Below, one piece after another: positions 40,725 through 50,348 of a stretch of 64,000 nucleotides of DNA. The notes beneath the pieces are model-generated. The model was not told the DNA's origin. It searched no databases and saw nothing but the letters and a program-made list of their open reading frames with translations. Source of the stretch: CAZRKC01 sp964600665 (GTDB lineage Bacteria; Bacillota; SLNR01). How positions within the stretch are numbered: the first letter of the stretch is position 1; every line of letters starts with the position of its first letter. A program made the position numbers and the translations under genes. The stretch is taken from the NCBI GenBank assembly GCA_964600665.1, contig CAZRKC010000008.1:30289-94288 (forward strand), written 5' to 3'.

Positions 40725-40923
40725 AATAAAATAAACCTCCCGTCCGCAAGGGACGGAAGGATTCTTCCGCGGTTCCACCCTTCTTGGCTTTCGCCCACCT
40801 CAATCGACTGTTCCCGGTCCCCATTCATCGCATTCCACCCTCAGGCTCACACTGTCCCTGAGTCGCTTATGACTTTCTGCGATTACTCTTTCCCGTCATC
40901 ACAGTAAACTTCATGTAATCTTA
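40725..40923 (-). promoter_or_regulatory. T-box riboswitch leader of glyQS
   Basis: The T-box sequence AGGGTGGAACCGCGG is read on the minus strand at 40767-40781, followed by the terminator CCTTCCGTCC/GGACGGGAGG (40736-40760) and TTTATTTT. Stem I elements GACGGGAAAGAGTA and GGGACAGTGTGAGCC lie upstream. Uncharged tRNA-Gly should stabilise the antiterminator and switch the gene on. The specifier codon could not be fixed by eye. Confidence 0.92.
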
Positions 40924-40929
40924 ACTATT

Positions 40930-40957
40930 ATCATACCGTAAGAAGAGGAAATGTCAA
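40930..40957 (-). promoter_or_regulatory. Sigma-A promoter of the glyQS T-box leader
   Basis: On the minus strand TTGACA (40952-40957), 16-bp spacer, TATGAT (40930-40935). Transcription would start near 40923. Confidence 0.78.
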
Positions 40958-41016
40958 GTCTGAAGGAGAAGTTTGATAAGTAAGAAAATCCCCTATCTCC
41001 AGAAAGGAGAACCTGG

Positions 41017-42015
41017 ATGAATAAATATGGTTGGGTACTGATACCTCTTCTCGTAATGTGCGTGATTTTTTCAGGCTGTTGGCGACAAAACTCTGATAAC
41101 GACCCAACTCCCACCCCGACGCTAGAACCGACCCCAACACCTGTTCCAATGCCAGATTTACCAGGCGCAGTCTGTGTCGTCATTGAGAACCATGCTTCAT
41201 CAAGACCCCAAAGTGGCCTCGATAAAGCGGATACAGTGTATGAGATGGACGCCGAAGGTGGAATTACTCGCTTCCTCGCGATATTTTTCTGGGAGACATC
41301 CGACAAAATCGGACCCGTCAGAAGTATAAGACCCTACATAACAGCAATTGCCAAAGCATACGCATCCCCATTGGTTCATGCAGGCGGGAGTGAAGACGGG
41401 CTTCTCTCCATATCAAAATTGAAAGTGCAAAACCTGGATGAAATTTATAACGCTTCTGCGTATTTCTGGAGGGATCCGAATCGACGGATGCCCCATAACC
41501 TCTATACCAGTATCGAGCGAATCCTGGCTGGCAGCCAAAAAAAGAAATACCTCCTGACACCTGTAATCAGTTACCCTTTGGGAACAAATCCGGAAGGGCA
41601 ATACTGTGAACAAGTTACGGTTACATATAATTCCGGCCGCTTACGCATTGAATATCGTTATGTAGATGGACGGTACCAGCGATATTTAAATGAATCCCCA
41701 TTTTTATCGGACAACAACAAAATAATCGAAACAGATAATATCGTTGTGATTGTTACACGCATCACTCGCGAAGTTAAAAATAACGAGACATACGCGGTCA
41801 TCAATACAACCGGTTCAGGTGTTGCATATTTCTTCACCAGTGGTGAATTTTTTGAAGGTCAGTGGGAAAGAAAGTCCGAAACAGATCACTTTCATTATAC
41901 GATTAATGGTGAGCCTGCTCGGTTTGCAAAGGGGAAAACTTGGGTGCAAATCGTCGGCAGCAGCCAATCCGTAACCTATGACTTACCGGAAGACACAGCA
42001 AACACCGAAGACTGA
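41017..42015 (+). CDS. DUF3048 (YerB-like) lipoprotein
   Basis: 332 residues. A lipoprotein signal peptide with a hydrophobic core and lipobox VIFSGC puts the modified Cys at residue 21. Next comes a Thr/Pro-rich linker (PTPTPTLEPTPTPVP), then the DUF3048 domain with IENHASSRPQSGLDKADTVYEMDAEGGITRF (read in pieces) near 57, VRSIRPYI and PLVHAGGSEDG. Exported and anchored on the outer face of the membrane. Members are linked to cell envelope or spore functions in Firmicutes, but no reaction is established. ATG at 41017 behind AAAGGAG. Isolated plus-strand gene ended by a bidirectional terminator. Confidence 0.88.
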   Translation: MNKYGWVLIPLLVMCVIFSGCWRQNSDNDPTPTPTLEPTPTPVPMPDLPGAVCVVIENHASSRPQSGLDKADTVYEMDAEGGITRFLAIFFWETSDKIGPVRSIRPYITAIAKAYASPLVHAGGSEDGLLSISKLKVQNLDEIYNASAYFWRDPNRRMPHNLYTSIERILAGSQKKKYLLTPVISYPLGTNPEGQYCEQVTVTYNSGRLRIEYRYVDGRYQRYLNESPFLSDNNKIIETDNIVVIVTRITREVKNNETYAVINTTGSGVAYFFTSGEFFEGQWERKSETDHFHYTINGEPARFAKGKTWVQIVGSSQSVTYDLPEDTANTED

Positions 42016-42054
42016 TCTTGATGCACAAGGGTTCAATACAATTGAAATCACGTA

Positions 42055-42093
42055 AAAAGGGACTGTGAAATCACCATAATCACCGTCCCTTTT
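42055..42093. terminator. Bidirectional terminator between DUF3048 gene and codY
   Basis: 9-bp arms AAAAGGGAC (42055-42063) and GTCCCTTTT (42085-42093), with T-runs on both strands. Confidence 0.75.
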
Positions 42094-42121
42094 GATTGGA
42101 TCATGCAGTTGTTCCTTGATT

Positions 42122-42904
42122 CTACGACTTCATGCGCTCCATCTCTTCTAAAAGCTTATCATTAATAATGCGAATATAGGTTCCTTTCATACCCAAAGAA
42201 CGGGACTCGATGACACCGGCACTTTCCAGTTTTCGCAATGCATTTACGATTACGGAACGCGTGATACCCACCTGATCAGCGATTTTACTGGCAACCAGCA
42301 ATCCCTCTGTACCAGCTAGTTCTCGGAAAATACTATCAATCGCTTCCAACTCAGAAAATGATAGTGTTCCCAGAACTATTTCCACCGATGCTTTCTTCCG
42401 GGCTTCCATCTCAATCTCATCCGCCCTTGAACGCAAAACCTCCATGCCAACTAAAGTAGCCCCGTACTCCGAAAGAACCAGATCCTCATCGTCGAATGGT
42501 TCCTTAAAGCTTGCAAGAACCAAAGTTCCTAGCCTCTCTCCGCCTCCAATGATCGGAACCACAGAAACATACTGGGTTTCGAACTGGCAATCGACATCTT
42601 TCCGGAATACACAGATTTTATCGGTCAATTCACGATTGGCCTCTGTCTCGGCCACTTTCAGCAGCTCAATATTGGCTTCCTCTGGAAACTTTTCACTCTT
42701 GAGAACCACATCATCCATAACAGCACAAGAATAACCTTCTGCCAAGGAATGTCCCAAGATTGTCCCATCTTTGCGAATGATATAGACATTGGCATTAATA
42801 ACATGGCTGAGTACTACGGCCATATCGTTATAGTCCACAGGCATACCGGCTGCTTTTTGCAGCATTCGATTGATTAATCTCGTTTTGTCGAGTATAGAAC
42901 TCAT
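42122..42904 (-). CDS. codY: GTP/BCAA-sensing global repressor CodY
   Basis: Represses nutrient-scavenging genes while GTP and branched-chain amino acids are plentiful. 260 residues. The N-terminal GAF domain keeps FPEE (near 73) that in Bacillus CodY includes isoleucine-contacting Phe-Pro. VPIIGGGERLGTLVL follows near 118, then DLVLSEYGATLVGMEVLRSRADEIE (read in pieces). The C-terminal winged helix is the hallmark KIADQVGITRSVIVNALRK and RSLGMKGTYIRI. ATG at 42904. In the xerC-hslV-hslU-codY order of Bacillus. A second, diverged copy lies at 62651-63439. Confidence 0.96.
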   Translation of the reverse strand: MSSILDKTRLINRMLQKAAGMPVDYNDMAVVLSHVINANVYIIRKDGTILGHSLAEGYSCAVMDDVVLKSEKFPEEANIELLKVAETEANRELTDKICVFRKDVDCQFETQYVSVVPIIGGGERLGTLVLASFKEPFDDEDLVLSEYGATLVGMEVLRSRADEIEMEARKKASVEIVLGTLSFSELEAIDSIFRELAGTEGLLVASKIADQVGITRSVIVNALRKLESAGVIESRSLGMKGTYIRIINDKLLEEMERMKS

Positions 42905-42949
42905 ATATCCAAGCCTCCTTACTGACCTACCCGGTCTCTGATAACCAAA

Positions 42950-44353
42950 TTATAAGATATACCGACTTAAATCTCGATTCTTAACGATCCCGGCCAACTT
43001 CTCAATCACATATTCTTTTGTAATAATAACTTCCTGAGCTCCAATCTCAGGTGCTGCAAATGAGAGATCCTCCAATAGCTTTTCCATAATGGTGTACAGC
43101 CTTCTGGCACCAATGTTGTCAGACTCCTCGTTGACCTGACATGCAATCGATGCAATTTCATCTACAGCATCTTCTGCAAAGACCAGTGAAATTCCTTCAC
43201 TATACATCAAGGCGATATACTGTTTTATCAATGCATTTTCCGGCTCAGTCAGAATTCGCTTAAAATCACTCTTTGATAGACTTTGAAGCTCCACTCGGAT
43301 AGGGAAACGGCCCTGAAGTTCTGGAATTAGATCCGACGGCTTTGACACATGAAATGCACCTGCTGCGATAAATAACATGTAATCGGTCCTCACAGGTCCA
43401 TATTTTGTCATCACAGTGGAGCCTTCTACAATCGGAAGGATATCTCTTTGTACCCCTTCCCGACTTACGTCAGGGCCAGAGCCACCTTGAGAACCTGCAA
43501 TTTTATCCATCTCATCCAAAAAAACAATTCCCGTCTGTTCCACCATATCAATTGCTTCGTGGATGACCTCGTCCATATCAACTAATTTTTGGATTTCCTC
43601 GATTGTAATGATCCGTTTTGCTTCAGAAATCGTAAGCTTCTTCTTTTTTTTCTTTTTTGGAAACAACCCTCCAAAAATATCTTGCAAATTGATTCCCATC
43701 TCTTCCATTCCTGACCCGGGCAGAAATTCAATCGTTGGTTGGCTTGAAGTTTCCACTTCGATTTCCACCGGTTCATGATCCATTGCATTACTTGACAATG
43801 CGATTTTCAAATCCCGGCGGCGCTGCATCAAATCATGGATTCTGTTTTTCTCGGCAGCATCATCTTCTGGTGCTTCTGCCTGTTCATCGCTTCCGAATAA
43901 CATGGCAAATGGATTTTTTGATGTCGTATCTTTGCTTGGCAAAGGTGCCATGATATCAACGATGCGATCGATCACAAGCCCTTGTACTTTCGCCTCAAGC
44001 CCTTCAGTTTTCGCGGCCTTGACCATACGAACTGCCATTTCCACGATATCTCTGACAATTGATTCAACATCTCGTCCAACATAGCCCACTTCAGTAAATT
44101 TTGTTGCCTCAACTTTGATGAACGGTGCATTCACCATTTTAGCTAGTCTCCGCGCAATTTCAGTTTTTCCAACCCCTGTAGGGCCAATCATCAAAATGTT
44201 TTTTGGAATAATTTCATCCTTCATTTCCGGTGGCAGCAGCTGTCGCCGATATCGATTTCGCAATGCCACTGCGACCATTCGCTTCGCCTGATTCTGACCA
44301 ACAATATATTTATCCAGTTCTGCGACGATTGCTCGAGGTGTTAAATTCTCCAT
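42950..44353 (-). CDS. hslU: ATP-dependent protease ATPase subunit HslU (ClpY)
   Basis: AAA+ unfoldase of the HslUV protease. 467 residues. Walker A is GPTGVGKTEIARR near 53, with VEATKFTEVGYVGRDVE near 78. The intermediate I domain spans about 110-240 and holds a lysine run before LTISEAKRI. Walker B is GIVFLDEMDKIAG near 270, sensor 1 is near 310, and the C-terminal tail DLSRYIL is the HslV-activating peptide. ATG at 44353. It lies 19 bp after hslV. Confidence 0.96.
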   Translation of the reverse strand: MENLTPRAIVAELDKYIVGQNQAKRMVAVALRNRYRRQLLPPEMKDEIIPKNILMIGPTGVGKTEIARRLAKMVNAPFIKVEATKFTEVGYVGRDVESIVRDIVEMAVRMVKAAKTEGLEAKVQGLVIDRIVDIMAPLPSKDTTSKNPFAMLFGSDEQAEAPEDDAAEKNRIHDLMQRRRDLKIALSSNAMDHEPVEIEVETSSQPTIEFLPGSGMEEMGINLQDIFGGLFPKKKKKKKLTISEAKRIITIEEIQKLVDMDEVIHEAIDMVEQTGIVFLDEMDKIAGSQGGSGPDVSREGVQRDILPIVEGSTVMTKYGPVRTDYMLFIAAGAFHVSKPSDLIPELQGRFPIRVELQSLSKSDFKRILTEPENALIKQYIALMYSEGISLVFAEDAVDEIASIACQVNEESDNIGARRLYTIMEKLLEDLSFAAPEIGAQEVIITKEYVIEKLAGIVKNRDLSRYIL

Positions 44354-44372
44354 TATTGAAACCCCCGTTTAA

Positions 44373-44906
44373 TCATGATAAAACTTCGGAAATAATTTCT
44401 GAGTTTGTGAACACACATATCGAGGCAGCAACCTCCAACGCTTCTATTGCGACTTGTTGTGCATCAAGATCGGTGTGTTTTAGCAATGCTTTTGCTGCTG
44501 CTAAAGCAAATGGGCCTCCTGATCCAATGGCTGCAACTGGCTCATCTGGTTCAATCACTTCACCGTTACCGGATAATACGAGCAAAGTGGTTCGATCTGC
44601 AATGATTAACATAGATTCTAATCGCCTTAACATCCGGTCAGTCCGCCATTCTTTTGCGAGCTCAACGGCTGCACGCGTTAAATTACCTTGATATTGTTCT
44701 AGTTTCTCTTCAAACTTCTCAAAAAGCGTGAATGCATCAGCAACTGAACCAGCAAATCCTGCCAATACCTCTCCTTGATAAAGCCGCCTGATTTTGCGAG
44801 CTTTGTGTTTCATAATCGTATTTCCACCCATTGTTACCTGACCGTCACCGGCGATTGCCACCTGGCCATTCTGTCTTAATGCGATAATCGTTGTTCCTTC
44901 AAACAT
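44373..44906 (-). CDS. hslV: ATP-dependent protease peptidase subunit HslV (ClpQ)
   Basis: Threonine-type peptidase forming the dodecameric core of HslUV. About 177 residues. The active N-terminus is TTIIALRQNGQ, preceded by a short MFEG that must be removed to expose Thr, as in related Firmicutes. The catalytic helper GDGQVTMG near 22 and AGFAGSVADAFTLFE near 50 are intact, with GSGGPFALAAAKALL near 130. ATG codons at 44906 and 44909 are both possible behind AAAGGAGC. Between xerC and hslU. Confidence 0.94.
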   Translation of the reverse strand: MFEGTTIIALRQNGQVAIAGDGQVTMGGNTIMKHKARKIRRLYQGEVLAGFAGSVADAFTLFEKFEEKLEQYQGNLTRAAVELAKEWRTDRMLRRLESMLIIADRTTLLVLSGNGEVIEPDEPVAAIGSGGPFALAAAKALLKHTDLDAQQVAIEALEVAASICVFTNSEIISEVLS

Positions 44907-44924
44907 CATGTTTTGCTCCTTTCC

Positions 44925-45854
44925 TTACGCCCTTGGATGCGCACGGCGGTATACATTTTTCATTTGTGCGCGTGTGACATGCGTATATATCTGTGTTGTC
45001 GAAATATTCACATGCCCGAGTAGTTCCTGCACTGATCGAAGGTCTGCTCCAGCATCGAGTAAATGTGTCGCAAACGAGTGTCGTAGTGTATGAGGACTAA
45101 CATGCTTTTGCATCGCGATTTGATCTACATATTTGTCGATAATGCGCCTTACACCTTTATTTGACAGTCTCTCCCCGAATTTATTCAAAAATAGTGCCTT
45201 CTCCATCAGGATGGATTTCTTTGCATTCTGAAGGATTTTCATTCTACCACCCTTTAAGTAACGGGTCAGAGCCTCTATCGCCTTTGATCCAATTGGTACG
45301 ATTCGCTCTTTTGACCCTTTGCCAAAGACCAGCATGGTGCCTTGATCCATATCTATATGATGCACATCCAAACCGGTCAACTCACTAACACGGATACCCG
45401 ATGCATAAAGCACTTCAAGAATTGCCGAATCCCTTTGACCTTGATCTGTCCGCACATCCGGAGCTTCCATCAGGCTGACTGCTTCATCAACAAATAAGAA
45501 ATCTGGTAACCTTTTTTCTTTTTTGGGCGTTGAGACATGCATAAAAGGATTATTCAAGACGATCTGTTCGCGACATAAGAATCGAAAAAATGAACGCATT
45601 GCTGCTAATTTCCGTGCCACACTCGTTCTCGCATAATCTTTCCCCTTCAAATAAGCCAAGTATTCACGTATGAGTAGTCGATCCGGAACAAGGAGCTCCA
45701 TATCCTCGCACAAGGCCTCTTGATTCGTGGAGAACAGATAAAACTGTTGGATATCCCGAAAGTAATTGTCAGTTGTATGTTTCGATGCACTTTTTTCAAT
45801 TCTCAGATACTGAAGAAATGCATCCATACAACCGCGCAATTGTTGTCCTTTCAT
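44925..45854 (-). CDS. xerC: Tyrosine recombinase XerC/CodV
   Basis: Site-specific recombinase resolving chromosome dimers at dif. 309 residues. The N-terminal SAM-like DNA-binding domain (LQYLRIEKSASKHTTDNYFRDI, read in pieces) precedes the catalytic domain with Arg-I in YASGIRVSELTGLD near 155, Lys near 180 and HTLRHSFATHLLDAGADLRSVQELLGH (read in pieces). The nucleophile Tyr lies in TTQIYTHV. ATG at 45854 with GGGAGGG. First of the codV-clpQ-clpY-codY unit, 25 bp after trmFO. Confidence 0.94.
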   Translation of the reverse strand: MKGQQLRGCMDAFLQYLRIEKSASKHTTDNYFRDIQQFYLFSTNQEALCEDMELLVPDRLLIREYLAYLKGKDYARTSVARKLAAMRSFFRFLCREQIVLNNPFMHVSTPKKEKRLPDFLFVDEAVSLMEAPDVRTDQGQRDSAILEVLYASGIRVSELTGLDVHHIDMDQGTMLVFGKGSKERIVPIGSKAIEALTRYLKGGRMKILQNAKKSILMEKALFLNKFGERLSNKGVRRIIDKYVDQIAMQKHVSPHTLRHSFATHLLDAGADLRSVQELLGHVNISTTQIYTHVTRAQMKNVYRRAHPRA

Positions 45855-45879
45855 CTGTTTCCCTCCCGTCTGATATCAT

Positions 45880-47199
45880 CTACCGCTTGAAGATCGTTTC
45901 CTTCCAGCCATCAAGCACAGCTAATGCATGTTCACTGATTGCCAAACCCCTTGCACGTTTGTCTTTTATGCGGATATCCAAACTCGGGAGCAATCCGAAA
46001 TTGATATTCATAGGTTGAAAATCAGTGGCCACTGAAGTAGTGATATATCGACAAAGGGCACCGTGTGCGGTTTCATGAGGAAACTCGACCGGTACCAGGC
46101 CTAAAACAACACGAGCCGCATTAATGCCAGCCACAAGCCCATTACTGGTTGATTCCACATACCCTTCAACACCCGTTATCTGTCCGCCGAACAATATTCG
46201 TGGGTTTACCTTCGTTTGCATGGTGGGAAGGAGTACCCGACGTGCTTCGATAAACATGTTTCGATGCATAAAACCGTACCGGGCAAATTCTGCATGCTCC
46301 ATACCAGGGATCATTCGAAAAACGCGCTCTTGTTCTGGCCATGCCAATCGAGTCTGGAAACCAACCATATTGAACATTTTCCCTGCCGCATCATCCTGGC
46401 GCAACTGCACAACCGCATAAGGACGTGCACCATTTCGTGGATCTACTAGGCCAACCGGTTTTAACGGACCAAACAAGAGTGTCTTTTCTCCCCGTTTAGC
46501 AAGATTCTCGACTGGCATACAACCCTCAAAATACCGCTCGTTTTCGAAATCTTTGATTGGATGAAGTCTTGCCAAAATTAACGCCTTCCAAAAAGTCAAA
46601 TACTGTTCTTCATCCATTGGGCAATTGATATAGTCATCAAGGCCTTTTCCATATCGAGACGCTCGAAATATCTTTGAAGCATCCAAAGACTCCTCCATGA
46701 CAATAGGAGCCGCAGCATCATAGAAATACAATGCATCTGAACTTGTTAATTGTCGGATGGATTCAGCCATGGCAGGTGATGTCAGCGGCCCGGTCGCAAT
46801 GACAACCGCTCCGTCGGTTAGCGGTATCTCCCGTACTTCTTTTCGGATGACATGGATTTGCGGATGAGCTTTGATCTTCTCTGTCACCATTGCTGAAAAC
46901 CCATGACGATCTACAGCTAGAGCACCTCCAGCAGGAATAGCTGTTCGATCAGCACATTCCATGATCAAAGAACCCAATCGCCGCAATTCCTCCTTTAGAA
47001 GACCTACTGCATTTTCCATGGATTGAGCACGAAGTGAATTGCTGCAAATGAGCTCAGCAAAAAGATCTGTTCGATGGGCTGGTGTAGATACGGCAGGCCG
47101 CATCTCCCATAACTCCACTTCAATTCCAAAACGTGCGGCTTGCCATGCGGCCTCAACTCCAGCCAGCCCAGCACCGATAATCCGTACTTTCGGAACCAT
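45880..47199 (-). CDS. trmFO: tRNA (uracil-54) methyltransferase TrmFO
   Basis: Folate- and FAD-dependent formation of m5U54 in tRNA. 439 residues. FAD motif IIGAGLAGVEAAWQ at the N-terminus, CSNSLRAQSMENAVGLLKEELR (read in pieces) near 52, the conserved PAGGALAVDR near 88, and FGGQITGVEGYVESTSNGLVAGINA (read in pieces) near 345. The ATG at 47199 abuts the topA stop (TAA ATG) with GAGGTG as ribosome binding site. The topA-trmFO-xerC order matches Bacillus. Confidence 0.95.
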   Translation of the reverse strand: MVPKVRIIGAGLAGVEAAWQAARFGIEVELWEMRPAVSTPAHRTDLFAELICSNSLRAQSMENAVGLLKEELRRLGSLIMECADRTAIPAGGALAVDRHGFSAMVTEKIKAHPQIHVIRKEVREIPLTDGAVVIATGPLTSPAMAESIRQLTSSDALYFYDAAAPIVMEESLDASKIFRASRYGKGLDDYINCPMDEEQYLTFWKALILARLHPIKDFENERYFEGCMPVENLAKRGEKTLLFGPLKPVGLVDPRNGARPYAVVQLRQDDAAGKMFNMVGFQTRLAWPEQERVFRMIPGMEHAEFARYGFMHRNMFIEARRVLLPTMQTKVNPRILFGGQITGVEGYVESTSNGLVAGINAARVVLGLVPVEFPHETAHGALCRYITTSVATDFQPMNINFGLLPSLDIRIKDKRARGLAISEHALAVLDGWKETIFKR

Positions 47200-49305
47200 T
47201 TAATTCACCTCGTCTTTAAGTTCTCCATCTACATCTTCCTCATAATGGCAGGTCTTACTACTGCAACGGATATATACACCTCTTTGACGACTATTCTTCT
47301 CAACCATGTAAGCACCGCAATCCGGACATTTCCGGTCAAGAGGTTTTTCCCAAGATACAAATGAGCAATCGGGGTATCGACTGCACCCGAAAAAACGTCG
47401 CCCTTTCTTGCTGATTCGTTCGACGATATCGGCACCGCATTCCGGGCAGTGTGTACCCGTTTCCTGCAGAAATGACTTCGTATTCCGACACTCAGGGAAC
47501 CCAGGGCATGCGAGGAATTTCCCAAACCGCCCCCACTTGACGACCATTAGACGCCCACACTTTTCACACTCCACATCGGATACTTCGTCTTCAACCTGGA
47601 TTTTCTGAACTTCAGATTCTGCGATCCGTAAATCCCGTTCAAAATCAGTATAAAATTCCCGGACAACATCATACCAACTAACCGTTCCTTCTTCCACTTT
47701 GTCAAGTTGTGACTCCATGTGGGCAGTGAAGGCCAGATCGATCACTTGACTAAAATATTCGACTAGAAGGTCATTTACGATTCTTCCAAGATCACTGACA
47801 AAAAACCGCTTCTCTTCCATATAGACATATCCACGCTGGCGGATCGTTTCGATTGTAGGGGCATATGTACTGGGGCGGCCAATTCGTTTGTCTTCCATCT
47901 CTTTGACCAGGGTTGCTTCGGTATACCGAGCAGGTGGCTGCGTAAAATGTTGAGCAGGCTCGACATTTTCGAGGCATAATACTTGACCTTTCAGCATGTC
48001 CGGCAAAGGATGTTCTGCAGTTTCCTCCTCGTCATCGAGACCTTCCACATATAACTTCATAAATCCCGGAAACTCAAGCGTACTACCGGTGGCACGGAAA
48101 AGAAAATCACCACCTCGAATATCCCCTGTTACCGTGTTGTACACAGCACTACTCATCTGGCTCGCAATAAAACGCTCCCAAATAAGTCGGTAAACTCTAT
48201 ATTGATCGCGGCTCAACCAAGACTTGATTAGCCCAGGCTCTTTCTCTGGATAAGTCGGGCGGATCGCTTCGTGAGCGTCTTGAACACCTTCCTTTTGCGG
48301 TTTCGCCGGCTGCAGCGCGCTGCAAAAATCCAGACCGAATCGCTGTTGGATTAACTCATGTGCGATTTTAACTGATGAATCCGATACCCGGGTTGAATCT
48401 GTTCTCATATAAGTAATGAGTCCAACCCGCTCTTTTTCTCCAATCTCCAACCCTTCATATAGCTGTTGAGCGATCATCATCGATTTTTTCGCACTAAACC
48501 CAAGCTTTCGCGATGCTTCTTGCTGAAATGTGCTCGTGGTAAATGGGGAAGCTGGGTTTCTTTTACGTTTGCGCCGACGCACATCTTCGATGGTGAAGGT
48601 TTCATGCTGCAAATCATGTACGAATTGATCTGCAGTTAACTCATCACGGATGTCCACCTTTTCCCCTCGATACTCGAATAATTCAGCATCCAATGGGATT
48701 TGTGCATCTGGGGTAGCAAAAAAAGCCGTAATCGACCAGTATTCTTCCCGAGCAAAACCATCGATTTCATCCTCTCGCTCACAAATCATTCGTACTGCTA
48801 CCGATTGCACCCGTCCCGCGCTCAATCCCTTTTTAACCTTCTTCCACAATAGGGGGCTCAATTGATACCCCACCAGACGATCCAGTATCCGCCGGGCTTG
48901 CTGTGCATCAACCAGATGGTTGTTAATGGGACCAGCATGGGTGATTGCATCCTGAACCGCTGGTTTTGTGATTTCGTGAAAGGTAATTCGGCACGGATTC
49001 CCTGCAGGGATCCCCAGGATATGAGATAAATGCCAAGATATCGCTTCACCCTCACGGTCAGGGTCTGTTGCCAGCAATATTCGGTTGCTTTGCTTTGCGG
49101 CCTCCCGCAACTCCTTGATGACGTCGCCCTTACCGCGAATCGTAATATATTTCGGATTGAAATCCGCTTCGATATCAATACCTAATTGACTTTTCGGCAG
49201 ATCCCGCACATGACCGTATGACGCTTTTACCATATATCGTTTGCCTAGAAAGCGCTCGATCGTCTTTGCTTTTGCAGGCGATTCAACAATTACCAAGGTT
49301 TTCAT
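47200..49305 (-). CDS. topA: DNA topoisomerase I
   Basis: Type IA enzyme that relaxes negative supercoils. About 701 residues. The TOPRIM domain has LVIVESPAKAKTIERFLG at the N-terminus and ATDPDREGEAISWHL near 85. The active-site Tyr lies in VGLITYMRTDSTRVS near 295. Three C-terminal zinc ribbons start CEKCGRLMVV near 590, CPECGADIV near 635 and CPDCGAYMVEK near 675. The ATG at 49305 has GGAGGTGATAG upstream. Heads the topA-trmFO-xerC-hslVU-codY run. Confidence 0.96.
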   Translation of the reverse strand: MKTLVIVESPAKAKTIERFLGKRYMVKASYGHVRDLPKSQLGIDIEADFNPKYITIRGKGDVIKELREAAKQSNRILLATDPDREGEAISWHLSHILGIPAGNPCRITFHEITKPAVQDAITHAGPINNHLVDAQQARRILDRLVGYQLSPLLWKKVKKGLSAGRVQSVAVRMICEREDEIDGFAREEYWSITAFFATPDAQIPLDAELFEYRGEKVDIRDELTADQFVHDLQHETFTIEDVRRRKRKRNPASPFTTSTFQQEASRKLGFSAKKSMMIAQQLYEGLEIGEKERVGLITYMRTDSTRVSDSSVKIAHELIQQRFGLDFCSALQPAKPQKEGVQDAHEAIRPTYPEKEPGLIKSWLSRDQYRVYRLIWERFIASQMSSAVYNTVTGDIRGGDFLFRATGSTLEFPGFMKLYVEGLDDEEETAEHPLPDMLKGQVLCLENVEPAQHFTQPPARYTEATLVKEMEDKRIGRPSTYAPTIETIRQRGYVYMEEKRFFVSDLGRIVNDLLVEYFSQVIDLAFTAHMESQLDKVEEGTVSWYDVVREFYTDFERDLRIAESEVQKIQVEDEVSDVECEKCGRLMVVKWGRFGKFLACPGFPECRNTKSFLQETGTHCPECGADIVERISKKGRRFFGCSRYPDCSFVSWEKPLDRKCPDCGAYMVEKNSRQRGVYIRCSSKTCHYEEDVDGELKDEVN

Positions 49306-49435
49306 AATACTATCACCTCCATGATACACCATCGGAGCCGAGTCAGCACGCGCAGGAGTATTCTCCAAAACCTGACAAACTCCTTTTTCAATAGCGAATT
49401 ACTCATCTGGGCCCCGAGAGCCTCATAAAAAACCA

Positions 49436-49454
49436 AGGGTACACAGGGTACCCT
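49436..49454 (-). terminator. Terminator after the nitrilase-family gene
   Basis: AGGGTAC/GTACCCT stem with a 5-nt loop and GGTTTTTTATG on the minus strand. Confidence 0.7.
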
Positions 49455-49457
49455 CAC

Positions 49458-50261
49458 CTATTCTCTGAAAGTCTGATAAACCGGTGGCACTCGATCTTTA
49501 AACACCGTCATTGTCTCGCGAATTGTAGTTGCTGTCGTCAAGTCTATATCCGCCCAGACGATAGCTTCCTGCTCATCTCCCTCAGCCAAAACCTCTCCCC
49601 ATGGATCGATAATCATAGAATGCCCGAAATATGATAAGTGTTTAACTTGACCGACTCGATTGCATCCAATGACATAAGCCTGATTCTCAATGGCACGTGC
49701 CTGTAATAGTATTCGCCAATGATGGAGGCGGGGGTGAGGCAATTGGGCTGGAACAAAAATCATCTCCGCCCCTTGAACGCCTAATGGGCGATATATTTCA
49801 GGAAATCGAATATCATAGCAGACAGTAACGCCATATTTCCCATCTTCCGATTCCACCAGATTCGGGAGCGCACCCCCTCCTGCCATAAATCGCTCTTCAC
49901 CCGTATAGCTGAATAAATGTATCTTCCGGTACCTCTCGGTCACATCACCAGTGCGGTCAAAAACATAGGCTGTATTGTATATTTTGCCATTTTCCAATTC
50001 TGGGAAAGAACCTGCCGCAATGTTCATCCTATATGTTTTTGCCAACTCCCCAACAAGTGCCACAGTATCAGCGGTATGTGCACTGGCAAGATCCTTCAGA
50101 TTGCGAAATGCATAGCCTGTCAACCACATTTCCGGCAACACGGCAAAATCAGCGCCCAGATCATGACATCTGGAAAGCATCGTCTGGCATTGCTCGATAT
50201 TCTTTTCTATATCGCCCAATACTACATCCATTTGGACACATGCAATCCGTTTCTTTTTCAT
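49458..50261 (-). CDS. mtnU: Carbon-nitrogen hydrolase, omega-amidase-like (MtnU type)
   Basis: Nitrilase-superfamily amidase, 267 residues. The Glu-Lys-Cys triad is visible in LPEMWLTGY (Glu near 43), RYRKIHLFSY (Lys near 112) and VTVCYDIRFPE (Cys near 147). Omega-amidases hydrolyse 2-oxoglutaramate and 2-oxosuccinamate left by glutamine transaminases, including the one that closes methionine salvage. It diverges from mtnP-mtnA, so this role is likely but inferred. ATG at 50261. A consensus promoter precedes it. Confidence 0.8.
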   Translation of the reverse strand: MKKKRIACVQMDVVLGDIEKNIEQCQTMLSRCHDLGADFAVLPEMWLTGYAFRNLKDLASAHTADTVALVGELAKTYRMNIAAGSFPELENGKIYNTAYVFDRTGDVTERYRKIHLFSYTGEERFMAGGGALPNLVESEDGKYGVTVCYDIRFPEIYRPLGVQGAEMIFVPAQLPHPRLHHWRILLQARAIENQAYVIGCNRVGQVKHLSYFGHSMIIDPWGEVLAEGDEQEAIVWADIDLTTATTIRETMTVFKDRVPPVYQTFRE

Positions 50262-50319
50262 AAAAACCCTCCCTGGCTGTTGATTTGATGCGTTTTCGCA
50301 GGAAATTCAGCCATTCCCT

Positions 50320-50348
50320 ATTATACTTTCCCTCAATACCCTTGTCAA
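50320..50348 (-). promoter_or_regulatory. Sigma-A promoter of the nitrilase-family gene
   Basis: Minus-strand TTGACA (50343-50348), 17-bp spacer, TATAAT (50320-50325): a full consensus promoter pointing away from mtnP. Confidence 0.85.

Noticed and set aside
40911..41306. 131-residue minus-strand frame with a Gly/Val repeat
   Set aside because: It covers the DUF3048 gene start in antisense. Its GVGVG run is the complement of the Thr/Pro linker of the lipoprotein.
43640..43670. Run of AAG/AAA codons in hslU as a possible slippage or frameshift site
   Set aside because: The frame is intact through the run, and a lysine-rich I-domain loop is normal in HslU.
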